Origin: Flavobacterium tiangeerense | Lineage (GTDB): Bacteria > Bacteroidota > Bacteroidia > Flavobacteriales > Flavobacteriaceae | Direction of reading: 5' to 3' | Assembly: GCF_007830355.1 (NCBI RefSeq) | Contig: NZ_VLKO01000010.1 | Coordinates: forward strand, 124,001 to 188,000 | Length of the DNA: 64,000 nt | Shown: positions 18,998 through 29,087 of the stretch, piece by piece | Layout: each line of letters opens with the position of its first letter | How positions within the stretch are numbered: position 1 is the stretch's first letter | Position numbers and translations under genes: made by a program | The notes under the pieces: generated by a model | The model's input: the letters and a program-made list of their open reading frames with translations, nothing else | Databases searched by the model: none | What the model was told of the DNA's origin: nothing

Positions 18998-20599
18998 TTA
19001 CAAATTTTCAAAGAAATCATTTCCTTTATCATCTGTAATAATAAAAGCAGGGAAGTTTTTCACTGTGATTTTACGTACCGCTTCCATACCTAATTCTTCA
19101 AAGTCTACTACTTCTACTTTTAAGATGTTATCTTGAGCCAAAATAGCCGCTGGACCACCTATAGAACCTAGGTAGAAACCACCGTAAGTTTTACATGCAT
19201 CCATTACTTGTTTGGTTCTATTTCCTTTGGCAAGCATAATCATACTTCCGCCCGCTTTTTGAAATTCTTCTACATAAACATCCATTCTACCAGCCGTGGT
19301 TGGACCAAAACTTCCCGACGGCATTCCGTCTGGAGTTTTAGCTGGACCGGCATAATACACGGGATGATTTTTAAAATACTCTGGCATAGGTTTACCTGCA
19401 TCTAATAATTCTTTGATTTTAGCATGTGCAATATCACGCGCTACAATTAAAGTTCCGTTCAATTTCAAACGCGTCTTAATAGGATATTGAGACAGTTTTT
19501 TAAGAATATCAGCCATAGGTTGGTTCAAATCAATTTCAACAGCAGGCTCTAAATGTGGTGGAGTTGCCGGCAATAAACGCCCTGGATTCACCTCAAGCTG
19601 CTCTACAAAAATACCGTCCTTAGTAATTTTTCCTTTTATATTTCTATCAGCAGAACACGAAACTCCTAATCCTACAGGGCAAGAAGCGGCATGACGCGGC
19701 AAACGAATTACACGTACATCATGCGTAAAATATTTCCCTCCGAACTGTGCTCCAATAGCACTTTCTTGGCAAATTTGTTGCACTCTCTGCTCCCATTCTA
19801 AATCGCGGAATGCTTGACCAGCCATGTTTCCTGTAGTTGGCAAGTGATCAAAATATCCAGCAGAAGCTTTTTTCACTGCTGCCAAATTGGCCTCAGCAGA
19901 AGTACCACCAATTACAAATGCCAAGTGATATGGCGGACAAGCAGAAGTTCCTAAATCCATAATTTTGGCACGTACAAATGCATCCATCGACTTTTCGTTC
20001 AAAAGCGATTTTGTTTGTTGGTACAAATAGGTTTTGTTGGCTGAACCTCCACCTTTTGCTAAAAATAAGAATTCATACGTAGCTCCTTTCTTAGAGTAAA
20101 TATCAATTTGTGCTGGAAGATTAGAACCGGAATTCTTTTCTTCGAACATACTGATTGGCACAATTTGAGAATAACGCAGGTTTTTCTCTTGGTAGGTGTT
20201 GAAAATCCCTTTTGAAAGCCACTCGGCATCATCTACACCTGTGTATACATTTTCTCCTTTTTTAGCCATTACAATCGCTGTTCCGGTATCTTGACAAGAT
20301 GGCAATTGTCCATCAATAGCTACTGCAGCATTTTGCAATAAATTATACGCCACAAAACGATCGTTATCGGTTGCTTCTGGATCATCCAAAATAGCACGTA
20401 ATTTTTCTAAATGTGACGTACGAAGCATAAAAGAAACGTCTTTCATGGCCTCTTGCGAAAGCAACTCTAAACCCTTTGGATCAACGGTTAAGATTTCTCT
20501 GTCGCCTAATTGCTCTACTTTTACAAAATCGGATGTGATTTTTCGATACTGTGTATCATCTTTTAAAATTGGATAGGGATCCTGGTATATAAAGTCCAT
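18998..20599 (-). CDS. Class I (iron-sulfur) fumarate hydratase
   Basis: Fumarase of the class I type, which interconverts fumarate and malate in the TCA cycle using an oxygen-sensitive [4Fe-4S] cluster. The three cluster cysteines sit in characteristic contexts: [19 protein letters not shown] and [12 protein letters not shown]. The C-terminal beta-domain contains [15 protein letters not shown] and [10 protein letters not shown]. The single-chain length of 533 residues fits the family. I chose the ATG at 20597-20599; the frame extends nine codons to a TTG at 20626, but that codon overlaps a good promoter box (TATATTTG), so it should not be translated. The gene is alone on the minus strand with its own terminator. 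Confidence 0.93.
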   Translation of the reverse strand: MDFIYQDPYPILKDDTQYRKITSDFVKVEQLGDREILTVDPKGLELLSQEAMKDVSFMLRTSHLEKLRAILDDPEATDNDRFVAYNLLQNAAVAIDGQLPSCQDTGTAIVMAKKGENVYTGVDDAEWLSKGIFNTYQEKNLRYSQIVPISMFEEKNSGSNLPAQIDIYSKKGATYEFLFLAKGGGSANKTYLYQQTKSLLNEKSMDAFVRAKIMDLGTSACPPYHLAFVIGGTSAEANLAAVKKASAGYFDHLPTTGNMAGQAFRDLEWEQRVQQICQESAIGAQFGGKYFTHDVRVIRLPRHAASCPVGLGVSCSADRNIKGKITKDGIFVEQLEVNPGRLLPATPPHLEPAVEIDLNQPMADILKKLSQYPIKTRLKLNGTLIVARDIAHAKIKELLDAGKPMPEYFKNHPVYYAGPAKTPDGMPSGSFGPTTAGRMDVYVEEFQKAGGSMIMLAKGNRTKQVMDACKTYGGFYLGSIGGPAAILAQDNILKVEVVDFEELGMEAVRKITVKNFPAFIITDDKGNDFFENL

Positions 20600-20623
20600 T
20601 GTTTTATTGTTTTTTTTAGAATC

Positions 20624-20631
20624 CAAATATA
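20624..20631 (-). promoter_or_regulatory. Candidate -7 element for fumarase
   Basis: TATATTTG on the minus strand matches the Bacteroidetes consensus TAnnTTTG. It is 24 nt before the chosen ATG. No clear -33 TTG is present at the ideal distance. Confidence 0.4.
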
Positions 20632-21141
20632 AGAATTGTACCAGAAACTACTATTAATTTATATCATCTTATGACTTAGAATAATTATAAATAGAAGGAT
20701 TTTTGTGTATTGTAACTATTTAAGTTGCTATTCGAATTGTAAAAAAAGTACTTATTTACATTAAATTGGAAACAAGATATTAACGTTTTATAAGGAAATG
20801 CATTAAAAAGAGTATTCTTTTAAAACATTATTTCAACAATTGAAAGTGATTTAAAAGCAAATAAATTCAAAACAAAATTGAATATGTTTCGAAACGTTCC
20901 TTGCGATAATTACAATTGAATTCAGGTATCACATGTAACTTATAGCAGAATATTTAAAATATAAAACTGTAGTATTTTTTTGTAATCAATAATTTAAAAT
21001 ACACATATTACAGTATTATTAACAATAAAAAGCATTTATTTTACATTTTTTTAACATAAAATATACATCGTAATGTTTTTTTGTTAAATTCGTCTCCAGT
21101 TTAAATCATTTTTTTAAACAACTAACTAAAACCCAAAATCA
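20632..21141. other. AT-rich gap between fumarase and metalloprotease genes
   Basis: About 510 bp of AT-rich sequence with no supported gene. The only candidate signal is TAAATTCG at 21085-21092, 49 nt before the metalloprotease ATG. It resembles a -7 box of the TTCG variant and is followed by a TTTAAA tract, as in the two upstream motifs described at 16.8 and 18.6 kb. Confidence 0.4.
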
Positions 21142-23898
21142 ATGAAAACAAAATTACTAGGTAAAATTGTGCTCTTTGCATCCGTTTCCTTATTAACAAT
21201 CGAGGGATACGCACAAGATGCCTCAAAATTCGTGAAACAAAAAACTACAGATGAAAAAGGAAAGCCATCGCTAATTGTTTTTTATAAACAATCCACCTAC
21301 AAATCATCAGATGCAGAAAAGGTATTCACAGAACAATTAGGTCTAAAAAGCAACTCTAATTTTCATAAAACAAGGTCTGAAACTGATAAATTAGGATATT
21401 CACATGAAAAATTTCAATTGTACCATCAAGGTATAAAAGTGGAATTCTCTACGTATACCTTACACTCTAAAGAAGGAAAATTAGAATCCATGAGTGGTGA
21501 TTTTTATTCCCCAGAAAAAACCAACACTAAAGCGGCTTTAAGCAACCAACAAGCTTTTGAAATAGCACTACAAAAAATAGGAGCTAAAAAATATCTTTGG
21601 GAATCACCAGAAGATGCTAAAATGATGAGCTACGAAAAACCTACTGGAGAATTAGTTTTTCTTCCAGCGGGAGTAAGTTTACAATCAAAACAAAAGGACA
21701 ACAACTTGAGGCTGGCTTACAAATTTGACATGTACGCTTCATTCCCTGTAAGTCGCGGAGATGTTTACATTGATGCCGTTACAGGAGAAGTTTTGCTTTA
21801 TAATGCTACCATCAAACATTTAGGAGAATATAGTCATGGTCGTCAAACTAATTCTACTGAAAGAGCAACTGCAAAAACTACTTCTAGTGCGGCTGTAATT
21901 GCAAATGCTGCAACACGATATAGCGGTACTCAATCTATTCAGACAGCTTTAAGCGGTTCATCTTACATATTATCTGATGCTACCCGAGGTTTAGGTGTAC
22001 AAACTTATAACTCAGCTAGAACAGCCACTTATCCTACCACTAATTTTACCGATGCAGATAACAACTGGACTGCAGCAGAATTTAACAATACCAACAAAGA
22101 TAACGGAGCTCTAGATGCGCATTGGGGAGCCGAGAAAACATACGATTATTTTTCAACGAAACATGGACGTAATAGTTATGATAATGCAGGAGCAAAAATA
22201 AAAAGTTATGTTCACTACAACCTAATTGCAGCTGGATATCCTGACAACAACAATGCTTTTTGGAACGGTTCAGTGATGACTTATGGCGATGGAAGTGGTA
22301 CTGGCGGATTTGATGTATTAACAGCATTAGACGTAGCGGGTCACGAAATAGGCCATGCCGTTTGTAGCAACACAGCTAACTTAACGTATCAAAACGAGTC
22401 TGGAGCAATGAATGAAGGATTCTCAGATATCTGGGGAGCTTGTATTGAGTTTTCAGCAGCACCAACAAAATCAACATGGCTTATTGGAGAAGATATTGAA
22501 AGAAGAACTGGTCATTTATCACTTCGTTCAATGAGTAATCCAAATGCTGAAGGTCAACCAGATACCTATAAAGGAACTAACTGGTATGCAGGAACCGCAG
22601 ATTCAGGCGGAGTACATACCAACAGTGGAGTTTTAAATCACTGGTTTTATATTTTATCTATCGGGAAATCTGGTACAAATGACATCGGAAGTGTTTTCAA
22701 TGTAACGGGAATTACGATTGCAAAGGCAGAAAAAATAGCATACCGTTTAGAAAGTGTTTATTTATCAGCAAATTCAAATTATGCTAATGCAAGAACATAC
22801 GGCATTCAATCAGCAGTAGATTTATATGGAGCAGGTTCACCAGAAGTAATAGCAACAACAAATGCATTTTATGCTGTAGGAATTGGAGCTGCTTATGCTG
22901 GCACAGCAGATACTGTTGCACCTTCGGCACCAGCAAGCTTAGCAGCTTCAGGAACAACTGCAACCTCAACCAACTTGACTTGGACTGCCTCAACGGACAA
23001 TGTTGCGGTTACTGGCTATAATGTGTACCAAGGAACAACCTTGCTAACTACTGTTACAGGAACATCCTATACCGTTTCAGGATTAACAGCAGCTACTGCT
23101 TATACTTTCACCGTAAAAGCAAAAGATGCCGCGGGGAATCTATCAGCTGCTAGTAATGCAGTAAACGTTACTACAACTGGAACTACTGTAACTTACTGTG
23201 TTTCTAAAGGAAGTAATGCAACTTCAGAATACATTGATTATGTTGCATTAGGAGGAATTGCCAATACATCTGGCGCAAATGCAGGATACGGAAACTTTAC
23301 AGCTTTGACAGGAAATGTACCTTACGGATCAAATACGATCACTTTTAGTGCAGGTTTCAGTGGAACTGCTTACACTGAATATTGGAAAATCTGGATTGAT
23401 TATAACAAAAATGGTGTTTTTGAAACCACAGAACAAGTTGTTTCTGGATCTTCGTCAAGTAGTACAAACCTAACTGGTACCTTTACGGTTCCTACAACAG
23501 CATTATCTGGACCTACCCGCATGAGAGTTTCCATGAAATACAACGCAGCACAAACAGCTTGTGAAACTTTTTCATATGGTGAAGTAGAAGATTATACCGT
23601 AAACATTGGTGGAGCTGCAATAGCAGGGTTTACTACAAGTATTGCAGATGGTCTAGGAAATGAAAACAATATTTTTGATTACACTATATCTCCAAACCCG
23701 TCTTCAGAATTTTTAAATGTTAGAATGGTAGATAATCGCAACGCTAATTACACCATTTATAATTTATTAGGAAAACAAGTAGAAATAGGGAAAGTTTCTG
23801 AAAATGCAATTAATGTAAGTAAACTAGCTTCTGGGGTTTACCTTTTAGAAGTAAATGACGGTCAAAAGACAATGACCAAGAAATTCATTAAAGAATAA
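21142..23898 (+). CDS. Secreted M4 metalloprotease with FnIII, GEVED and T9SS type A sorting domains
   Basis: A 918-residue thermolysin-type zinc protease exported by Sec and then the T9SS. Layout: signal peptide (1-24, ending GYAQ); an FTP/PepSY-like propeptide (about 40-230); and a peptidase M4 catalytic domain with the zinc motif HEIGH at 401-405 and the third ligand Glu in NEGFSDIWG at 424-432. A fibronectin type III domain (about 593-680), a GEVED domain (about 685-830, containing the family string GEVEDYTV) and a type A sorting domain (843-918, ISPNPSSEF and the final KKFIKE) follow. It probably degrades extracellular protein. All catalytic residues are intact, unlike in the paralogous remnant at 2327-2640. 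A strong terminator follows. Confidence 0.93.
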   Translation: MKTKLLGKIVLFASVSLLTIEGYAQDASKFVKQKTTDEKGKPSLIVFYKQSTYKSSDAEKVFTEQLGLKSNSNFHKTRSETDKLGYSHEKFQLYHQGIKVEFSTYTLHSKEGKLESMSGDFYSPEKTNTKAALSNQQAFEIALQKIGAKKYLWESPEDAKMMSYEKPTGELVFLPAGVSLQSKQKDNNLRLAYKFDMYASFPVSRGDVYIDAVTGEVLLYNATIKHLGEYSHGRQTNSTERATAKTTSSAAVIANAATRYSGTQSIQTALSGSSYILSDATRGLGVQTYNSARTATYPTTNFTDADNNWTAAEFNNTNKDNGALDAHWGAEKTYDYFSTKHGRNSYDNAGAKIKSYVHYNLIAAGYPDNNNAFWNGSVMTYGDGSGTGGFDVLTALDVAGHEIGHAVCSNTANLTYQNESGAMNEGFSDIWGACIEFSAAPTKSTWLIGEDIERRTGHLSLRSMSNPNAEGQPDTYKGTNWYAGTADSGGVHTNSGVLNHWFYILSIGKSGTNDIGSVFNVTGITIAKAEKIAYRLESVYLSANSNYANARTYGIQSAVDLYGAGSPEVIATTNAFYAVGIGAAYAGTADTVAPSAPASLAASGTTATSTNLTWTASTDNVAVTGYNVYQGTTLLTTVTGTSYTVSGLTAATAYTFTVKAKDAAGNLSAASNAVNVTTTGTTVTYCVSKGSNATSEYIDYVALGGIANTSGANAGYGNFTALTGNVPYGSNTITFSAGFSGTAYTEYWKIWIDYNKNGVFETTEQVVSGSSSSSTNLTGTFTVPTTALSGPTRMRVSMKYNAAQTACETFSYGEVEDYTVNIGGAAIAGFTTSIADGLGNENNIFDYTISPNPSSEFLNVRMVDNRNANYTIYNLLGKQVEIGKVSENAINVSKLASGVYLLEVNDGQKTMTKKFIKE

Positions 23899-23917
23899 AT
23901 TATCTCATACATTGATC

Positions 23918-23960
23918 AAAAAAGGGGTTGTCTATTGTAGACAACCCCTTTTTAATTTTT
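23918..23960 (+). terminator. Rho-independent terminator after the metalloprotease
   Basis: A stem of about 16 bp (AAAAAGGGGTTGTCTA with TAGACAACCCCTTTTT) closes on a TTG loop and continues into T-rich sequence, 20 nt after the stop codon. Confidence 0.9.
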
Positions 23961-24254
23961 ATTTCTACCAACATTTACATGATAAAAAGATAATCCTGAA
24001 ACACTATAAAGCATTATCTACAGCTCAAATGATTTTGTTATATGCTCCAAAACAAATCTCCTTGCTAAATAATACTAGTATCAAAAACGGATCTAGCTAA
24101 TCGTCTTAAAAACATCCTAAAACCTAAATTGGGAAAATTGTTCAAGCACTATTTATACAATCCTATTTAGGGTCAAAAAAGAGTATTAAAGACTATATTT
24201 TAAATCTTAGAACAAAACTGTCTGTAATATTATAGTATTTACATGTAACTATTT

Positions 24255-25694
24255 TTAAAAAAACCAGCTCGCCACAAAAATAGCCGTAATTACACATATC
24301 ACGTCTACCAGCAACATGGTTCCTAAAGCGTAACGAGTATTTTTGATGTTTACCGAACCAAAATAAACCGCAATTACATAAAAAGTACTTTCGGCGCTGC
24401 ATTGAAAAATACTACTCAAGCGAGCCGTTAAGGAATCAGGACCAAAAGTATTCATAGAATCTATCAAAAACCCTCTAGAACCCGCAGAGCTAAATGGACG
24501 TAGCAAGGCTACTGGCAACGCATCTGTGATTTCTTTGCTTACGCCCATGTTAGAGAAAATAAAAGCAATCCAGTTGCTAATGATTTCAAATAAGCCACTG
24601 TTTCTAAACAAGGAAATTGCCACAAGCATACCTAACACATAAGGAAATATGGTAACTCCTGTTTTAACACCATTGTTAGCACCTACCACAAAGGCATCAA
24701 ATACCGTAGTACTTGCATCGGTAAATTTCTTTTCGTTTATGAAAGCAAAAATCAACGTAAAAGCGATAATAGCTATCAATATCAAAGCAGAAAGATTAGA
24801 AGTAAAGTAATTTTTACCAATTAAATCCAACTGATTCACGTACATCAACAAACCTATTATAGCTGCTATTAACGTAATTAAAACCAATACTAAAGAAGCA
24901 CTCTTGAAATTAATTTTTTGCTTAATACCCACAATCAAAAAAGCAGCAATTGTACCTATGAAGGACGTAATAATACAAGGCAACATCACATCGGCTGGAT
25001 TGCTTGCATTTGCAGCAGCACGGTAGCCAATAATTGAAGTAGCTATCAAAGTAAGTCCTGAGGCATGCAAACACATAAACATGATTTGCGCATCACTAGC
25101 TTTGTCTTTTTCAGGATTTATTTCTTGTAAACTTTCCATAGCTTTGAGGCCAAAAGGTGTTGCAGCCGAATCTAAGCCAAGAAAATTAGCTGCAAAATTC
25201 AACGTCATATAGGATATCGATGGGTGATTTTTGGGAATACTCGGAAATACTTTTACAAAAACAGGACTTAAAGCTTTGGCTAATTTCCCTGAAGCGCCTG
25301 AAATTATTAACAGCTCCATCAACCCACAAAAGAAAGCCAAATAGGCCATTAATGGCAAAACTAAATCCAGTAAAGTACTTTTACAAGTAGGTAATAAACC
25401 ATCTGATTTTTGTACGCCACTATAGATTTTTACCGTTTTATTTTTAAATACATAAGTTGTATCCGCGTTTAAAGTATCGCGATTGACAATCATGGTTTGA
25501 TCTGGTGCATTTTTGATACTGTCTTTGATAAAAAGCGGCAATTGCTCCGGCATTTTTTCAGAAATCAAAATCGGGTCGTCTTTTTTTCCATTTAAGACAT
25601 AATCAATTGTGTAGGTATTTGAAGTGAACAAACTCACTACCACAAAAACAATTGATGAAATAAAAATAACCAGCCAAAATCTACTCAATACCAT
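24255..25694 (-). CDS. SpmA-SpmB fusion membrane protein (nucleoside-recognition/Gate domains)
   Basis: A 479-residue polytopic membrane protein that joins homologues of Bacillus spore maturation proteins SpmA and SpmB in one chain. The N-terminal part has one membrane anchor and a periplasmic insert (25-115). The SpmA-like half follows (about 125-270; NFAANFLGLDSAATPFG, LHASGLTLIATS). The SpmB-like half is C-terminal (about 335-479; ALLRPFSSAGSRGFLID, FGPDSLTARLSS, AVYFGSVNIKNTRYALG). Flavobacteria do not sporulate, so the role is something else; Gate-domain proteins are thought to be transporters or transporter-associated. The start is ATG at 25694. It is monocistronic as far as can be seen. 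Confidence 0.88.
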   Translation of the reverse strand: MVLSRFWLVIFISSIVFVVVSLFTSNTYTIDYVLNGKKDDPILISEKMPEQLPLFIKDSIKNAPDQTMIVNRDTLNADTTYVFKNKTVKIYSGVQKSDGLLPTCKSTLLDLVLPLMAYLAFFCGLMELLIISGASGKLAKALSPVFVKVFPSIPKNHPSISYMTLNFAANFLGLDSAATPFGLKAMESLQEINPEKDKASDAQIMFMCLHASGLTLIATSIIGYRAAANASNPADVMLPCIITSFIGTIAAFLIVGIKQKINFKSASLVLVLITLIAAIIGLLMYVNQLDLIGKNYFTSNLSALILIAIIAFTLIFAFINEKKFTDASTTVFDAFVVGANNGVKTGVTIFPYVLGMLVAISLFRNSGLFEIISNWIAFIFSNMGVSKEITDALPVALLRPFSSAGSRGFLIDSMNTFGPDSLTARLSSIFQCSAESTFYVIAVYFGSVNIKNTRYALGTMLLVDVICVITAIFVASWFF

Positions 25695-25814
25695 AACTTA
25701 TAATTTTTGTAAATGTAATAAATCAATGTTCAATGTCAATTGCAATGTCAATTTCAGTAAAAGAATTTTAAAATTGTATTTGCCATTGAATTTTGATATT
25801 GCCATTGAAGTTAC

Positions 25815-26528
25815 TTACACATGAATAATCTCGTCTTCAATCAACAACTCTTCTCTACGCAAACGCAAAAATATTTGTGCTACAGCAATCGTATCTCGCT
25901 CGCAATAGGTTACAATACGATCAATGTCCGTTTCTACATAAAATACATGACCCACTTGACTGCCATCGATATCGCCTTTTGAAGAAGGAATTCCGAGCAC
26001 TTTACACATTAATTTCAAGGACGTAAAATGTTTGTAATCGCCAAATTTCCATAATTCTAGAGTATCTAAATGTGGAATTTCCCAAGGTTTTTTTCCAAAT
26101 AAATTCAACTTGTCTGGAATTGCAATGTTATTGATAATCATTCGCCTAGCCAAAAAGGGAATGTCAAATTCTTTGGCGTTGTGTCCGCACAAAACATGCT
26201 GCGGTTGATTGAAGTGATTGTTGAGCAAATTATTAAAGTCGGAAAGTATTTTTTTCTCATCGCCAAAAAAACTCGTTACTCGAAAATTACGAATGTCACC
26301 TTTGATGGTAAAATAACCTACCGAAATACACACAATTTTACCAAACTCGGCCCAAATACCTGCTCGATCATAAAAATCTTCGGGAGAAAACTCTTCTTTG
26401 CGTTGGTATTGGGTTTTGTGTTCCCACAGCGATTGCATTTCCGGATCTAAAGCATCGTAATTTTCAGATTCAGGAACAGTTTCGATGTCTAAGAAAAGGA
26501 TGTTGTTGAGATTTATTTTTTCGATCAT
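25815..26528 (-). CDS. Predicted DEDDy 3'-5' exonuclease (PolB exonuclease-like)
   Basis: A 237-residue RNase H-fold exonuclease resembling the proofreading domain of family B DNA polymerases as a stand-alone protein. The four acidic residues and the tyrosine are visible: D14 and E16 in FLDIETVP, D122 in GHNAKEFDIPF, and Y208 with D212 in YCERD. It probably trims single-stranded DNA ends during repair, although its physiological substrate is not established. It is 83 bp from the ogt-type repair gene upstream on the same strand, which is consistent with a DNA-repair setting. Confidence 0.85.
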   Translation of the reverse strand: MIEKINLNNILFLDIETVPESENYDALDPEMQSLWEHKTQYQRKEEFSPEDFYDRAGIWAEFGKIVCISVGYFTIKGDIRNFRVTSFFGDEKKILSDFNNLLNNHFNQPQHVLCGHNAKEFDIPFLARRMIINNIAIPDKLNLFGKKPWEIPHLDTLELWKFGDYKHFTSLKLMCKVLGIPSSKGDIDGSQVGHVFYVETDIDRIVTYCERDTIAVAQIFLRLRREELLIEDEIIHV

Positions 26529-26611
26529 TTTTTATGGCACGCAGATGACGCTGATTTAAAAGATTTACACGGATATTCCTAAACGAATATAAAAAAAATA
26601 TTCATAACCAA

Positions 26612-27082
26612 CTAAAATAAACTATGTTGCGGGGAAGGATTTTCGTGTTCTAATAACCATTTTTTGCGCCATAAACCTCCTGCATAGCCTGTTAATGAAC
26701 CATCACTACCAATTACTCTGTGACACGGAACCACAATCCACAACGGATTTTTCCCATTGGCCGAAGCAACAGCTCGAATGGCTTTTGGGTCGCCGATAAA
26801 TTTGGATTGTTCTAGATACGTTCTTGTTTTCCCATACGGAATATCAAGTAATGCGTTCCAAACTTTTTGTTGAAAATCAGTTCCCTTGGGATTGAGTTTA
26901 AAGGTAAAATGTCTTCTTTTGGCATCGAAATATTCTTGAAGTTGCTGTACAGCCTCTTGTAAAAAGTCGGGAATTTGAGCTGATACTTCACCCTCTTCTA
27001 ACACTCTTATTTCAGAAATACCATTTACATCACCGGTAATAGCAGCAATTCCTAACGGCGTTTTAATGTAGACTGTTTCCAT
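26612..27082 (-). CDS. ogt: Methylated-DNA--protein-cysteine methyltransferase
   Basis: A suicide repair protein that transfers alkyl groups from O6-alkylguanine to its own cysteine. The active-site motif PCHRV lies at 119-123, with C120 as acceptor. The helix-turn-helix region IPYGKTRTYLEQ (81-92) and the recognition helix region AIRAVASANGKNP (101-113) are typical. At 156 residues it is the short Ogt/MGMT form without an Ada regulatory domain. The start is ATG. Its upstream side carries the terminator of the heme cluster, so it has its own promoter. Confidence 0.93.
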   Translation of the reverse strand: METVYIKTPLGIAAITGDVNGISEIRVLEEGEVSAQIPDFLQEAVQQLQEYFDAKRRHFTFKLNPKGTDFQQKVWNALLDIPYGKTRTYLEQSKFIGDPKAIRAVASANGKNPLWIVVPCHRVIGSDGSLTGYAGGLWRKKWLLEHENPSPQHSLF

Positions 27083-27126
27083 TTTTTAAAGGTAAAAAAA
27101 TAATCATTGTAGACTACATACGGTCA

Positions 27127-27155
27127 TAAAAAAACCATTCGTACTTGCGAATGGT
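27127..27155 (-). terminator. Terminator of the hem/cytochrome operon
   Basis: ACCATTCG pairs with CGAATGGT around a 6-nt loop, and on the minus strand it is followed by seven T residues. It ends the long minus-strand hem transcript, after repeat element copy B. Confidence 0.8.
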
Positions 27156-27164
27156 CTTTGTTTT

Positions 27165-27243
27165 TAGCCCTGATAGAAGCGGCATCCTCTTGTGGTAGCG
27201 CTAGCGAACACAAGAGATATAGCGGATAGCAGGATATAGCTCC
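27165..27243 (-). repeat. Structured interspersed repeat, copy B
   Basis: On the minus strand this starts GGAGCTA, includes GCTATCCG and ends with GGATGCCGCT and then GGGCTA. The centre is a hairpin of CTCTTGTG with CACAAGAG enclosing the palindrome CGCTAGCG. The ends match copy A (589-673) and the stem differs in sequence but not in layout. It begins 9 nt after the stop of the cytochrome gene and precedes the operon terminator. Confidence 0.7.
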
Positions 27244-27252
27244 TAAAAAACT

Positions 27253-27639
27253 TTATTTTACATGAGAATATACGTAGGCTTCTAGCGCTTTCAATTCCTC
27301 GTCAGACATGGCTTTTGTGAGTGCAAAATTAGCTTTCATCACCTCGTATTGACTTGGGTCTACAATTGGCTCGCCTTCACCTTTTAAAAACGTGACCATG
27401 TCAGCATTTTTACTTTTATAAATACCTGCAATATCTTGTAAGCTGGGACCAATTACCTTTTTGTCAATTTGGTGACAGGCGATGCAATTTCCCTTTCCTT
27501 CAAAAATTTCTTTTCCTAAATCTACTGGAGTTTGAGCAACTTCTTCAGTAGTTGTTGGGTACAAGGATTCTTTCTTTGTTTCTTCTTTTTTACAAGATAG
27601 AAAGCAACATACAGCAATCATGCAAAGGATCTTTTTCAT
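27253..27639 (-). CDS. Small c-type cytochrome lipoprotein
   Basis: A 128-residue monoheme cytochrome c. A lipoprotein signal peptide with the lipobox FLSC places the mature N-terminus at C16. The heme-binding site CIACH is at 52-56, and a later Met-containing segment (VMKANFALTKAMSDEEL) can give the sixth ligand. It should be a membrane-anchored electron carrier in the periplasm. Its start overlaps the hemB stop by one base (TAATG), so it is translated with the heme biosynthesis operon, a sensible pairing because it consumes heme. Confidence 0.88.
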   Translation of the reverse strand: MKKILCMIAVCCFLSCKKEETKKESLYPTTTEEVAQTPVDLGKEIFEGKGNCIACHQIDKKVIGPSLQDIAGIYKSKNADMVTFLKGEGEPIVDPSQYEVMKANFALTKAMSDEELKALEAYVYSHVK

Positions 27640-28637
27640 TATTTTTTATTTAAAAGTATTGCCGCTTCTTTGGCAAAATAAGTCGAAATCAAACTAGCTC
27701 CTGCACGCTTGATGCACATTAACTGCTCCATCATGGTTTGATCGTGATCTAACCAACCTCTTTCGGAAGCGGCTTTGATCATGGCATATTCGCCAGAAAC
27801 ATGATATACCGTTACAGGCACATGCACTGCATTTTTTACTTCGCGAACGATATCTAAGTATGCAATTCCAGGTTTTACCATGACCATATCAGCGCCTTCT
27901 TCAACATCCCAAAGTGCTTCTTTGATGGCTTCAAGACGATTGGCATAATCCATTTGATAGGTTTTTTTATTTTTTGGAACTACTACATCAGCGTCTTTTG
28001 GAGCAGAGTCTAAAGCATCGCGAAACGGTCCGTAAAATGCCGAAGCATATTTAGCAGAATAACTCATGATGCCCACGTTATGATACCCTGCAGCATCTAA
28101 ACCTTGGCGCAAGCGTAGTACACGTCCGTCCATCATATCGCTTGGCGCTACAAAGTCGGCACCGGCTTGAGCGTGAGACACGGCCATTTTTACCAAAGCT
28201 TCATTCGTCGAATCGTTTTCTACATCACCGTTTGCAATGATTCCGTCATGACCATAAATAGAATACGGATCCAAAGCCACATCAGGCATGACAATCATTT
28301 CTGGACAAGCGGCTTTGATGGCGCGAATGGCATTTTGCATGAGTCCGTTTGGGTTCCAGGCTTCAGTACCGGCGTTGTCTTTTAGATTTTCGTCGACTTT
28401 TACATAAATATTTACTGCTCGAATTCCTAAATCGAATAATTCTTGCACTTCTTTTACAGTTAAATCAATAGAACGACGAAAAATTCCTGACATAGATGGA
28501 ATTTCTACCTGTACGTTTTCGCCTTCGGCAATAAACATTGGAAACATAAAATCACTTGGACTTAATGTAGTTTCTCTAACTAACGAACGAATTGATTCGT
28601 TTATTCTTAAACGACGACCTCTTTGTAATGGGAACAT
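27639..28637 (-). CDS. hemB: Delta-aminolevulinic acid dehydratase (porphobilinogen synthase)
   Basis: It condenses two 5-aminolevulinate molecules to porphobilinogen in the cytoplasm. The two active-site lysines are present: K196 in MSYSAKYASAFYGPFRDA and the Schiff-base lysine K255 in MVMVKPGIAYLD. In the metal-site region the sequence is MPDVALDPYSIYGHDG, without the cysteines of zinc-dependent enzymes, so this looks like a magnesium-type enzyme. The length of 332 residues is normal. The start is ATG, immediately after a block of short repeats that separates it from the four-helix-bundle gene. Confidence 0.95.
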   Translation of the reverse strand: MFPLQRGRRLRINESIRSLVRETTLSPSDFMFPMFIAEGENVQVEIPSMSGIFRRSIDLTVKEVQELFDLGIRAVNIYVKVDENLKDNAGTEAWNPNGLMQNAIRAIKAACPEMIVMPDVALDPYSIYGHDGIIANGDVENDSTNEALVKMAVSHAQAGADFVAPSDMMDGRVLRLRQGLDAAGYHNVGIMSYSAKYASAFYGPFRDALDSAPKDADVVVPKNKKTYQMDYANRLEAIKEALWDVEEGADMVMVKPGIAYLDIVREVKNAVHVPVTVYHVSGEYAMIKAASERGWLDHDQTMMEQLMCIKRAGASLISTYFAKEAAILLNKK

Positions 28638-28654
28638 ATATATTAGCTTTTAGC

Positions 28655-29087
28655 TTTCAGCAATTAGCTTTCGGCAATTAAAATTTTATTTGTTATATAG
28701 CTTAGATATTAAACTATTGAGCATTTTTTTAATTTCTTCAACTTGAAATAATAGTTTTTCACTTGACTCATTATTGATGAAATTTAAATCTCGACTCAGT
28801 ATAAATTGATATTCTAATTCATTTGCTGATCCAAATGCAATTATTAAAAATCGAGCAAAATCTTTATCTGAATTCCTTCCACAACCTTCAGCAATATTAG
28901 TCGAAATTGAACTTGCGGATCTTTTCATTTGGCTAGTTAAGCCGAAAAGCTCTTCTTTTGGAAAATTATGTGTCATTTTATAGACATCAAGAGTTAATTG
29001 ATGTGATTTTTGCCAAACTACAAAATTTTTAAAATCCTTCATGCTTTTAAATTTAGGCTAATGGCTACAAGCTGAGCGCTAATTGCT
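28655..29087. repeat. Inverted repeats bracketing the four-helix-bundle gene
   Basis: AGCAATTAGC at 28659-28668 is the exact reverse complement of GCTAATTGCT at 29078-29087. The match extends to 17 bp with about three mismatches on the outer side. The right repeat touches the hemF stop codon (29088-29090) directly. The left one is followed by further copies of GCTTTYRGC-type motifs up to the hemB start. The bracketed segment is about 430 bp and contains one small gene, the layout of a small inserted element. Confidence 0.55.
28686..29042 (-). CDS. Four-helix-bundle protein (23S rRNA intervening-sequence protein family)
   Basis: A 118-residue protein of the S23/IVP four-helix-bundle family, first seen inside intervening sequences of 23S rRNA genes. 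The family pattern is clear: FKNFVVWQKSHQLTLDVYKM at residues 3-22, FPKEELFGLTSQMKRSASSI (28-47), and then NIAEGCGR. Members also act as accessory proteins in diversity-generating retroelements, but no reverse transcriptase is present here. The molecular role is unknown. It interrupts the hem operon between hemF and hemB and is bracketed by inverted repeats, so it is probably an accessory insertion and not a heme enzyme. Confidence 0.87.
   Translation of the reverse strand: MKDFKNFVVWQKSHQLTLDVYKMTHNFPKEELFGLTSQMKRSASSISTNIAEGCGRNSDKDFARFLIIAFGSANELEYQFILSRDLNFINNESSEKLLFQVEEIKKMLNSLISKLYNK

Noticed and set aside
23912..24100. 62-codon plus-strand frame after the metalloprotease
   Set aside because: It starts inside the terminator hairpin and its product resembles nothing recognisable.
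25720..25805. CAATGTCAATT-type short repeats upstream of the exonuclease stop
   Set aside because: Low-complexity AT-rich sequence without a regular period or gene association.
26529..26580. GCAGATGACGCTGATTT-like sequence upstream of the exonuclease gene
   Set aside because: It resembles simple intergenic motifs common in Flavobacteria, but with one weak copy here I cannot define an element.
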